This document shows, in pieces, positions 1 through 8,574 of a DNA stretch of 64,000 nt. The notes under the pieces are model-generated. The model did not search any database, had not been told where the DNA came from, and was given only the letters and a program-made list of their open reading frames with translations. Within the stretch, counting starts at the first letter, position 1; each line of letters opens with the position of its first letter. The stretch is from Flavobacterium enshiense (lineage in GTDB: Bacteria; Bacteroidota; Bacteroidia; Flavobacteriales; Flavobacteriaceae): the NCBI RefSeq assembly GCF_022836875.1, contig NZ_CP090376.1, positions 2,418,001-2,482,000 of the forward strand, in the 5' to 3' direction. The position numbers were made by a program, and so were the translations under genes.

Positions 1-468
1 AAAAACTGTCTTGACTATTTTTCCTCTTTGTATATTTTTCCAATCTTCTTCTTCAAACTTTAACGAGACAAATCCCGATGTTGGGACATTGTCTATATAG
101 TGGTCTCCAAATTTATTAACAAAATTTGTGATTGCCTCATTATGTCCGAAAAGAATTAAGTTATCATATTTATTTTCGCAGTTTTTTATGGTTGTTTCCA
201 AACTGCTTTCGTCAAATGTATACAAATCCTCTTTATACATAATAGTCTCTAACGGAATGGCGAGATTTTGTGCATAAATCATAGCCGTTTCTTTAGCTCT
301 TCTTGCCGGACTGCTCCAGACTATGAATGTTTTTGGTAAAAATCGATCTATCGCATGTGAAGTTAAATGAGCATCACCAATACCTCTTTTAGACAAAGGT
401 CTGTCCAAATCTTTCAAAGGAGCTTTCCAACTGGATTTTGCATGACGAATAAGAATTAAGTTTTTCAT
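1..468 (-). CDS. SixA-type histidine phosphatase family protein (partial, C-terminus beyond left edge)
   Basis: Reading the minus strand from an ATG at 466-468 gives an open frame that runs off the left edge (about 156 residues visible). It opens with MKNLILIRHAKSSW, the RHG/RHA phosphohistidine motif of the histidine phosphatase (phosphoglycerate mutase-like) superfamily. Further in are WSSPARRAKET and LILFGHNEAITNF, the second conserved Arg and His blocks. The lack of a long capping insertion and the RHAKSSW start fit the short SixA group, which removes phosphate from phosphohistidine in other proteins; substrate here is unknown. It is transcribed away from the duplicated adhesin cassette and shares the 469-912 intergenic region with it. 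Family assignment is firm, exact role inferred. Confidence 0.85.
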   Translation of the reverse strand, partial: MKNLILIRHAKSSWKAPLKDLDRPLSKRGIGDAHLTSHAIDRFLPKTFIVWSSPARRAKETAMIYAQNLAIPLETIMYKEDLYTFDESSLETTIKNCENKYDNLILFGHNEAITNFVNKFGDHYIDNVPTSGFVSLKFEEEDWKNIQRGKIVKTVF

Positions 469-538
469 AACTAGATATTTATAGTATTATAAAGTAAGTC
501 AAAAAAAACCAGAAAAGCCAGAGAAGAATTGTCAAATT

Positions 539-912
539 AATGTTAATTCACGGATAAAACTCCTACTTTCATCGAAAATGCAATCGATTGTTATTGACCC
601 CAGATTTTTATTAAATAATTTAGACATAACAAATTATCGAATTACATTTTGTTTGAAGCTATCGGGTCATTGTAAATCTTAATACCACAACAAGATTTAT
701 AATACCCTTCACTCAACTTGTATACTGTTCTTATATAAAGAATAGGAACATACTTGTGTCATTACTTTTCCAACAAATTTTCATTGCTGTGTAAATTTTG
801 GAGCAGAATGCTGTGTGCATACTTTTTTGTTATGCAAATGATATCTCTGCCTCTGGAATTAGTGTGTTTTTTTATTACCAATTTATTGGATTTAATTAGA
901 AAAGAAGTGTCT
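539..912 (+). promoter_or_regulatory. Conserved long leader/promoter region of adhesin copy 1
   Basis: About 375 bp upstream of the adhesin start are clearly conserved with 10776-11145 although the region is not coding. A candidate -7 element, tactttca, lies near 570 (tactttcg in copy 2). The stretch from about 680 to 900 (…cccttcactc, ttttccaacaaattttcattg, tttggagcagaatgctgt…) is about 90% identical between copies. An open frame begins at a TTG at 754, but the corresponding frame in copy 2 is broken by an indel and a stop, so this is better read as a long 5' untranslated leader. The promoter assignment is weak; the conservation is directly visible. Confidence 0.5.
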
Positions 913-3900
913 ATGAAACCAAAAAATACCACATTACTATTATTATTTTTCCTGATGGGAATTAATACTGTTTTTTCTCAGTTTACGCCACAAAAACCAG
1001 ACTTGCGTTTATGTGGTTCGCCTCCTAATTATTATCAAGGCTACTTCAATTGTGATTCAAATAATTACACGTTGAATCAGGTTTTTCTAAGCCTTACCGA
1101 TCAAAACGGAGTACCGTTGTCCAACACAACCTGTACGCCGGGTTCGAGTCGGCAAATGTATGTTATGTTGAATTACACCTCTAACGCAAACAGCAACATT
1201 TCGCAAACCAGAATTTTTGCCGACTTATCTATAGATGGAACTATAGTTCCTATTAATGCCTATCTTGGGACAGTGGCTCCTGGTGGCGGGCAACGTAAAA
1301 TTTATGGTCCCTTTACCTGGACCTGCGGACAGGAATTGAGATTATGCCGAATTTTAGCCGTATGGCAACCAAATGGTGGTGTTAATGATCCTGAATTAAA
1401 CTCATACAATTGTAGCACTTACAGTAAATCACAATGTGAATTTGGCGACTGTATGATTGTAGCCGCACCATTAGCAGTTGAATACTCATACACTGTTTGT
1501 ACGACAGGAAATCAGTCGACTGTAGTATTTCAAGACTTAACTTCAGGTGGTATTACACCATATTCCTATTCATGGAATTTTGGGGATGGTTCTCCAATAT
1601 CTACGCAACAAAATCCTACACATAATTTCCCATATCCCGGAGGTCCCTATACTGTCACTTTAACAGTAACGGATTCAAATCTTCCAAACAATCTCGTTAG
1701 TACTTATACGCAAATCATTACTCCTCCTGCTCCGATAACTATTACAGGTCAAGTAACTTCTGCAAGTTGTGCAAATCAGAATAATGGTGCCATTGATGCT
1801 ACAGTTTCAGGCGGCACAACTCCTTATACCTATTCATGGAGTAATGGGCAAACCACACAAGATATTTCAGGGCTAGCTCCTGGCAACTATACTCTTACCG
1901 TAACTGATGCTTTTGGCTGTACCAAAAGTCAATCATTTATTATTGGAAATGGTGACACAACAAATCCGGTGATAACTGCTCCAAACGATGTATCTATTGA
2001 AGGATGTGGCACAGCTTCGATAGCATCGGAAGGATACTTAGCTTATTCAACGACTCCTGTTTCTATAACTCTTGCACAGTTTACTGCGGCCGGGGGAAGT
2101 TATACTGATGCCTCATCAATAACTTCTATAACTTATCAGGATGTTGCTTCAGGAAGTTGCCCAACGATTGTTACCAGAACATTTATACTAACTGATACCT
2201 GTGGAAATCCAGGTTCAGATACGCAAATTATTACTATTGACGACACAACTCCACCAGTAATTGCAACATTACCAGCAGTTTCAACCATAAATTGTCCGAA
2301 TACGCCTCAATTCGCCCAAGCTACAGCTACTGACAATTGTGGTCCTGGTTTTACTCTTACTCATAACGATGTGACTACACCTGGACAATGCACTGGGGCA
2401 TACTCTGTTACAAGAACGTGGACAGCTACCGATACTTGCGGAAATGTATCTACAGCAACACAAACCATTAATGTTCAAGATGCAACAGCTCCGGTGATTG
2501 CCGCTCTTCCGGCTGCATCAACCATTAACTGTCCGGCAACACCTCAATTTGCGGAAGCTACGGCTACTGATGCTTGTGGCTCTGAATTTACACTGACTTT
2601 CAATGATGTGACTACTCCCGGACAATGTGCTGGATCTTATTCAGTAACCAGAACATGGACAGCACTTGATGCTTGTGGTAATTCATCTACAAAATCACAG
2701 ACAATCAATGTACAGGATGTAACTGCGCCGGTGATTGCTGCTTTACCTGCATCATCAACCATAAACTGTCCCGCTGTTCCTCAATTTGCAGAAGCTACAG
2801 CTACAGATAATTGTGGCTCTGCTTTCACATTGACATTCAATGATGTGACTACGCCAGGACAATGTGCCGGTTCTTATTCAGTGACCAGAACATGGACGGC
2901 TAGTGATGCCTGCGGAAATTCATCTACAGCAACACAAACCATAAATGTTCAAGATGTTGCTGCTCCAGTGATAGCAGATTTACCTCCAACATCAACTATT
3001 AACTGTCCCGCTGTTCCTCAATTTGCTCAGGCAACAGCTACAGATAATTGTGGTTCTGCTTTCACACTGACATTCAACGATGTGACAACTCCGGGGCAAT
3101 GTGCTGGTTCGTATTCTGTCACCAGAACATGGACGGCTCGTGATGCCTGCGGAAATTCATCTACAAAATCACAAACCATAAATGTTCAGGATACAACCGC
3201 TCCTGTAATTGCAGCTTTACCGGCAACATCAACTATTAACTGTCCTGCTGTTCCTCAATTTACTCAGGCAACAGCTACAGATAACTGTGGTTCAGCTTTT
3301 ACACTGACATTCAATGATGTTACAACTCCAGGACAATGTGCCGGTTCTTATTCCGTAACCAGAACATGGACCGCCCGCGATGCTTGTGGAAACTCATCAA
3401 CTGCTACGCAAACCATAAATGTTCAGGATATAACAGCACCGGTTATTGCCGCTTTACCGGCAACATCAACCATAAACTGTCCTGCAACACCTCAATTTGC
3501 TCAGGCAACAGCTACTGATGCTTGCGGTTCTGCATTTACCCTTACATACAACGATGTAACTACACCTGGAACATGTGCCGGAAAATATTCCGTAACCAGA
3601 ACCTGGACGGCTACCGATGCTTGTGGAAACTCATCAACAAGATCTCAAACCATTAATGTACAAGACATAACACCGCCTGTTATACCACAGGCTCCTGCAA
3701 ACGTAACTGTTTCTTGTAGCGGTGATATTCCACCAATGATATCATTAACCGCTAATGATGCTTGTAGCGGACCAATTGCAGTACCAGGAACTGATACAAT
3801 TACTGCTGGAAGCTGCTCAAGCAGTTATACTGTAACCAGAAGATGGACATTTGTTGATGCTTGTGGAAATACGTCATCTGTAAGTCAGATCATCAATGTA

Positions 3901-6900
3901 TCAGATAGATCTAATCCGGTTTTAGAAACCCCTCCTGCTAATATTACCGTTTCTTGTGCAGGCGAAGTTCCCCCTATGATTTCTTTAACCGCAACAGATA
4001 CCTGTGCCGGAGAAATTACAGTATTGGGAGTTGACACTATTGCACCTGGAAGCTGTCCGAATTCCTACGTTATTACTCGTAGATGGACAGTTGCGGATCC
4101 TTGCGGAAATTCAGCATCTGTATCGCAAACCATTACTGTTCGAGACACTACTCCTCCAGTAATTTCACCGCTTCCAGCCACGTCAACCATAGACTGTCCT
4201 GCAGTTCCTCAATTTGCACAAGCTACAGCTACAGATAATTGTGGTTCTGCTTTCACACTGACATTCAACGATGTGACGACACCGGGACAATGTGCCGGTT
4301 CTTATTCCGTTACCAGAACATGGACGGCTCGTGATGTCTGCGGAAATTCATCTACAAAAACACAAACCATAAATGTTCAGGATGTTACTGCTCCTGTAAT
4401 TGCAGATTTACCGGCAGCATCAACTATTAACTGTCCTGCTGTTCCTCAATTTGCTCAAGCTACCGCGACCGATAATTGTGGTTCAGTTTTCACATTGACA
4501 TTTAAGGATGTAACAACTCCCGGACAATGTGCTGGCTCATATTCCGTAACCAGAACATGGACGGCTCGTGATGCCTGCGGAAATTCATCTACAAAATCAC
4601 AAACCATAAATGTTCAGGATGTAACCGCTCCTGTAATTGCAGCTTTACCGGCAACATCGACCATTAACTGTCCTGCTGTTCCTCAATTCTCGCAGGCAAC
4701 AGCTACTGATGCCTGTGGCTCAACTTTTACATTAACATTTAATGATGTGACTACACCAGGACAATGTGCCGGCTCTTACTCAGTAACCAGAACATGGACC
4801 GCTACAGATACTTGCGGAAATTCATCCACAAAATCACAAACAATTAATGTTCAGGATGTAACTGCTCCTGTTATTGCTGCTTTACCGGCAACATCAACCA
4901 TTAACTGTCCTGCTGTTCCTCAATTCGCACAGGCAACAGCTACTGATGCTTGTGGCTCTGTATTTACACTGACCTTCAATGATGTGACTACACCGGGATC
5001 ATGTGCCGGAAAATATTCAGTAACCAGAACTTGGACAGCTACCGATGCTTGTGGAAACTCATCAACAAGATCTCAAACCATTAATGTACAAGACATAACA
5101 TCGCCTGTTATACCACAGGCTCCTGCAAACGTGACTGTTTCTTGTAGCGGTGACATTCCGCCCATGATTTCGTTAACCGCAACAGATACCTGCGGTGGGC
5201 CAATAACTGTGACTGGAACAGACGCTGTTACAGCTGGAAGCTGCTCAAGCAGTTTTACAGTAACCAGAACATGGACTTTTGTTGATGCTTGTGGAAATAC
5301 TTCATCAGTAAATCAGACTATCAATGTAAGAGACACATCTAATCCTGTTTTACCAACTCCTCCGGCAGACATTACCATTTCCTGCGCAGGCGAAGTTCCT
5401 CCTATGGTTTCTTTAACCGCATCAGATACTTGTGCTGGACAAATTACTGTACTGGGTGTTGATACTGCTGCACCTGGGAATTGTCCAAGCTCATACGTCA
5501 TTACTCGTAGATGGATATTTGCGGATCCTTGCGGAAATTCAGCATCTGTATCGCAAACTATCACCGTTCGTGATACAACTCCTCCTGTAATTGATCCACT
5601 TCCTGCAACTGCGACTATCGATTGTAAAGTTCAACCTCAGTTTGCTCAGGCTACAGCTACAGACAATTGTATTCTGCCCGTTACATTTACGTTTGTAGAC
5701 ATAACTACTCCTGGAGCATGCACAGGTTCTTATTCTGTAACCAGAACATGGACCGCTACAGATGCTTGTCAAAATACATCAAGTTTATCTCAGACTATAG
5801 TTGTAGAGGACACAACACCTCCCGTATTTAACGCTCTACCTGAGGTATCAACTATTGATTGCACACAACAACCACAATTTGCACAACCCCAAGCAACAGA
5901 CGATTGCAGTCTTCCGATAGCATTCACATTCGTTGATGTGACTACACCTGGTCAGTGTGCTGGTTCCTACTCTGTAACAAGAACGTGGACAGCTGCCGAT
6001 GCTTGTGGAAATTCAGCTACATCATCACAAACAATTAATATTCAGGATATCACACCTCCTGTTATTGAAACGCTACCTGGAGTAGCTACAATCAATTGTC
6101 CTGCACAGCCTGAATTCGTACAAGCTGTAGCAACTGATAATTGTAGTTTACCTATAACATTTACTTTTGTTGACGTAACTGCTCCGGGAGCATGTGATGG
6201 TTCGTATTCTGTAACAAGAACCTGGACGGCTAAAGATGCTTGCGGAAATACATCAACTGCATCTCAAACAATAAATGTTCAGGATATAGATGCACCTGTA
6301 TCACGTGTTGCCCCTGAAAACATCACGGTTGCCTGTACAAGTGAGGTTCCTCCTATGATAACTTTATCAGCTACAGATAATTGCAGAGGAGATATTACAG
6401 TAGAAGGCATTGATGCGGTTACACCTGGAGTATGTAGCAATTCATACACAATTGTAAGAACATGGACTTTTAGAGATGCATGTGATAACACTTCATCTGT
6501 AAGTCAAACTATCACCGTTTCAGATATCATCCCTCCTGCCCTGCCGGAGGTACCGGCTGATTTAACTGTATCTTGTGCCTCTGAAGTTCCGTCACCACTT
6601 TCTCTGACAGCAGTAGACAATTGTACCGGAAATATAACAGCGGAAAGTGTAGATACAACAGTTCAGGGAGATTGTCCTAATTCATTTGTAGTTACCAGAA
6701 CATGGACATTTACAGATGCTTGTAATAATACAAACTCAATGTCACAGATAATAACCGTTTTTGATGAAACTCCACCGGTATTAGTTAAAAATATTGGTGA
6801 AGAGATAGAAGCAACATGTTCCAATATTCCAACTCCCCTTCAACCTGAATTCGCTGATAATTGCGGAGGTGATGTAACAGTTACTTATGAAGAACATGTG

Positions 6901-7605
6901 GATCCGAACTCTGAGATAGAAGGCAGTTATGACATCATCAGAACATGGACCGCAACAGACAGTTGTGATAATTCAACAGTGGTTTCACAAACTGTACATG
7001 TAACTGTTGGCGACACGTTTAATGCTGATAATCCGGATATTTGTAACAATATTCCTGCTAATGCCGCTTTCAATCTGATGTCGCTTCTTCCGGGTGGAAC
7101 AGAGCCTGGAGGCCAATGGGTGGGAGTAAACATTTTAGATGCCCTTATTAATCATGAGAATAACACACTTGACGTGACTCAGTTAGAAGTTGGTTATTAT
7201 ACACTCCAATACATCCTTACAACTGAACAAACAACATGTCCAAGAAAATTAGAATTCTATGTTCATGTGGTTGATAATTGCGGAGTTTTGGCGGAGTGTG
7301 ATATTAACGTGTACAACGGATTCTCTCCGAATAATGATGGCGATAACGATATCCTTGTGATCCAGGGATTAGAGTGCTACGCGGAAAACAAAGTTCAGAT
7401 ATACAACCGATGGGGAATTCTGGTGTTCGAAAAAAGCGGATATAACAATACAACAGTTGTTTTTGACGGAAAATCAGAAGGAAGAGCTACCCTTAACAAA
7501 GGTGAATTATTACCTGGTGGAACCTATTTCTACATCCTGAAATACAAAGACAACGAACAGGGTAATTGGCATGACAAATCTGGCTATTTATATTTAAGCA
7601 GATAA
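913..7605 (+). CDS. SprB-like T9SS type B cargo: giant HYR-repeat surface adhesin (copy 1, 2230 aa)
   Basis: Predicted secreted cell-surface filament or adhesin. From ATG 913 the protein has a signal peptide (MKPKNTTLLLLFFLMGINTVFSQ, too long to be chance), a unique Cys-containing N-terminal region (about 24-185), a PKD domain (about 186-270, with WNFGDG), one SprB repeat (about 275-347, ending YTLTVTDAFGC), about 20 HYR-like modules of about 80 residues (445-2033), and a type B (CHU_C) sorting domain (about 2132-2230, with GFSPNNDGDND and IYNRWG). Each HYR module carries about four conserved Cys (in INC, DNCG/DACG, GQC and DACGN contexts), suggesting disulfide-stabilised rods. Start 913 is preferred to the TTG at 754 because the signal peptide begins here and the upstream frame is not conserved in copy 2; GTG 907 is another option. 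In F. johnsoniae, SprB moves on the surface and drives gliding; whether this protein does so is inferred. Confidence 0.9.
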   Translation: MKPKNTTLLLLFFLMGINTVFSQFTPQKPDLRLCGSPPNYYQGYFNCDSNNYTLNQVFLSLTDQNGVPLSNTTCTPGSSRQMYVMLNYTSNANSNISQTRIFADLSIDGTIVPINAYLGTVAPGGGQRKIYGPFTWTCGQELRLCRILAVWQPNGGVNDPELNSYNCSTYSKSQCEFGDCMIVAAPLAVEYSYTVCTTGNQSTVVFQDLTSGGITPYSYSWNFGDGSPISTQQNPTHNFPYPGGPYTVTLTVTDSNLPNNLVSTYTQIITPPAPITITGQVTSASCANQNNGAIDATVSGGTTPYTYSWSNGQTTQDISGLAPGNYTLTVTDAFGCTKSQSFIIGNGDTTNPVITAPNDVSIEGCGTASIASEGYLAYSTTPVSITLAQFTAAGGSYTDASSITSITYQDVASGSCPTIVTRTFILTDTCGNPGSDTQIITIDDTTPPVIATLPAVSTINCPNTPQFAQATATDNCGPGFTLTHNDVTTPGQCTGAYSVTRTWTATDTCGNVSTATQTINVQDATAPVIAALPAASTINCPATPQFAEATATDACGSEFTLTFNDVTTPGQCAGSYSVTRTWTALDACGNSSTKSQTINVQDVTAPVIAALPASSTINCPAVPQFAEATATDNCGSAFTLTFNDVTTPGQCAGSYSVTRTWTASDACGNSSTATQTINVQDVAAPVIADLPPTSTINCPAVPQFAQATATDNCGSAFTLTFNDVTTPGQCAGSYSVTRTWTARDACGNSSTKSQTINVQDTTAPVIAALPATSTINCPAVPQFTQATATDNCGSAFTLTFNDVTTPGQCAGSYSVTRTWTARDACGNSSTATQTINVQDITAPVIAALPATSTINCPATPQFAQATATDACGSAFTLTYNDVTTPGTCAGKYSVTRTWTATDACGNSSTRSQTINVQDITPPVIPQAPANVTVSCSGDIPPMISLTANDACSGPIAVPGTDTITAGSCSSSYTVTRRWTFVDACGNTSSVSQIINVSDRSNPVLETPPANITVSCAGEVPPMISLTATDTCAGEITVLGVDTIAPGSCPNSYVITRRWTVADPCGNSASVSQTITVRDTTPPVISPLPATSTIDCPAVPQFAQATATDNCGSAFTLTFNDVTTPGQCAGSYSVTRTWTARDVCGNSSTKTQTINVQDVTAPVIADLPAASTINCPAVPQFAQATATDNCGSVFTLTFKDVTTPGQCAGSYSVTRTWTARDACGNSSTKSQTINVQDVTAPVIAALPATSTINCPAVPQFSQATATDACGSTFTLTFNDVTTPGQCAGSYSVTRTWTATDTCGNSSTKSQTINVQDVTAPVIAALPATSTINCPAVPQFAQATATDACGSVFTLTFNDVTTPGSCAGKYSVTRTWTATDACGNSSTRSQTINVQDITSPVIPQAPANVTVSCSGDIPPMISLTATDTCGGPITVTGTDAVTAGSCSSSFTVTRTWTFVDACGNTSSVNQTINVRDTSNPVLPTPPADITISCAGEVPPMVSLTASDTCAGQITVLGVDTAAPGNCPSSYVITRRWIFADPCGNSASVSQTITVRDTTPPVIDPLPATATIDCKVQPQFAQATATDNCILPVTFTFVDITTPGACTGSYSVTRTWTATDACQNTSSLSQTIVVEDTTPPVFNALPEVSTIDCTQQPQFAQPQATDDCSLPIAFTFVDVTTPGQCAGSYSVTRTWTAADACGNSATSSQTINIQDITPPVIETLPGVATINCPAQPEFVQAVATDNCSLPITFTFVDVTAPGACDGSYSVTRTWTAKDACGNTSTASQTINVQDIDAPVSRVAPENITVACTSEVPPMITLSATDNCRGDITVEGIDAVTPGVCSNSYTIVRTWTFRDACDNTSSVSQTITVSDIIPPALPEVPADLTVSCASEVPSPLSLTAVDNCTGNITAESVDTTVQGDCPNSFVVTRTWTFTDACNNTNSMSQIITVFDETPPVLVKNIGEEIEATCSNIPTPLQPEFADNCGGDVTVTYEEHVDPNSEIEGSYDIIRTWTATDSCDNSTVVSQTVHVTVGDTFNADNPDICNNIPANAAFNLMSLLPGGTEPGGQWVGVNILDALINHENNTLDVTQLEVGYYTLQYILTTEQTTCPRKLEFYVHVVDNCGVLAECDINVYNGFSPNNDGDNDILVIQGLECYAENKVQIYNRWGILVFEKSGYNNTTVVFDGKSEGRATLNKGELLPGGTYFYILKYKDNEQGNWHDKSGYLYLSR
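2719..5574 (+). repeat. Exact 2 x 1428-bp six-module super-repeat inside adhesin copy 1
   Basis: HYR modules 3-8 (2719-4146) and 9-14 (4147-5574) follow the same order of module subtypes. Each block has four STINC/STIDC-type modules, the fourth ending in a CAGKYS variant, then a VTVSCSGDIPPM module, then an ANITVSCAGEVPPM-type module. Both blocks are exactly 1428 bp (476 codons), measured between the first codons of modules 3, 9 and 15. The blocks have diverged at scattered positions, so the duplication is not brand new. Confidence 0.85.
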
Positions 7606-7654
7606 TTCTCATACTTCTATTAATTATTTACCAAATTAATTTAAATTAGTGAAC

Positions 7655-8563
7655 ATGAAGACAAAATTAATAACACTCGTTTTGGGATTAATAGGTATGA
7701 TGGGTTATGCTCAACAAGACTCACAGTATACACAATATATGTATAATACTATTTCCATAAATCCTGCATATGCCGGTTCGCGAGAAGTTCTGAGTATCTT
7801 TGGACTATACAGAACTCAGTGGGTAGGTTTAGACGGTGCGCCAGAAACAATGACATTTTCAGTAAACTCACCGATTAGCGATTCGAGTTTTGGAGTCGGT
7901 TTGTCCTTTGTTAATGATAAAATCGGACCAGCCAGTGAAAGTGCAATATCGGCAGACCTGTCTTACTACCTGCAAATCTCTGATAATTACAAACTGGCAT
8001 TCGGTGTAAAAGGAACTGCAAATCTTTTCAATATTGATGTTAATAAACTGAGAATAGAGAATCCGGATGATACTCGTTTTCAAAATCTTGATAACGACTT
8101 TACCGGGAATGTCGGAGTTGGGTTTTATTTGTATTCTGATAAGTTCTACGCCGGTTTATCTATTCCTTATTGGTTAGAAACCAATCATTACAAAGATAAT
8201 TCCGTTTCAATTACAAAGGAAAAAAGACACTACTACTTCATAACAGGTTATGTTTTTGATGTTGGAAGCAATTTAAAAATAAAACCTTCTATTCTTGCGA
8301 AAGCTGCGGAAGGAGCTCCGTTTCAAGGTGACGCTTCTTTAAACTTCTTGATTTATGACAAACTAACTCTGGGAGCAGCCTATCGATGGGATGCTGCCTG
8401 GAGTGCAATGGCCGGATTTCAAATATCAAACTCTCTCTTTGCAGGATATGCGTATGATATGGAAACTACTGATTTAAAGAATTATAACGACGGGTCTCAT
8501 GAGATCTTCCTGAGATGGGAATTGTTCAATAATTCTAAAATGTTAACTCCTCGTTTCTTCTAA
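7655..8563 (+). CDS. PorP/SprF family type IX secretion membrane protein (copy 1)
   Basis: A 302-residue predicted outer-membrane beta-barrel with signal peptide MKTKLITLVLGLIGMMGYAQ. The mature start, QQDSQYTQYMYN, followed by INPAYAGSR, is the hallmark opening of the PorP/SprF family. In F. johnsoniae SprF is needed for surface delivery of SprB, and sprF-like genes commonly sit directly after type B cargo genes, as here (49 bp after the adhesin stop, 11 bp before the OmpA gene). The likely job is a dedicated export or anchoring partner for the upstream adhesin. ATG 7655 is chosen; a GTG two codons upstream (7649) is possible. It differs from its copy at 15506 by one residue (Thr versus Pro in the DD-x-RF stretch). 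Confidence 0.9.
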   Translation: MKTKLITLVLGLIGMMGYAQQDSQYTQYMYNTISINPAYAGSREVLSIFGLYRTQWVGLDGAPETMTFSVNSPISDSSFGVGLSFVNDKIGPASESAISADLSYYLQISDNYKLAFGVKGTANLFNIDVNKLRIENPDDTRFQNLDNDFTGNVGVGFYLYSDKFYAGLSIPYWLETNHYKDNSVSITKEKRHYYFITGYVFDVGSNLKIKPSILAKAAEGAPFQGDASLNFLIYDKLTLGAAYRWDAAWSAMAGFQISNSLFAGYAYDMETTDLKNYNDGSHEIFLRWELFNNSKMLTPRFF

Positions 8564-8574
8564 ATTGAATAGTT

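Noticed and set aside
754..912. Extension of the first adhesin to a TTG start at 754
   Set aside because: The true signal peptide starts at 913, and the corresponding region of copy 2 has indels and a stop, so it is leader rather than protein.
2245..7014. CRISPR-like regular repetition
   Set aside because: The about 240-bp period is a coding module (HYR) with no spacers and no cas genes.
2281..7133. Minus-strand open frames within the HYR region
   Set aside because: They are antisense shadows of the repeated Cys/Thr-rich modules and recur with the modules.
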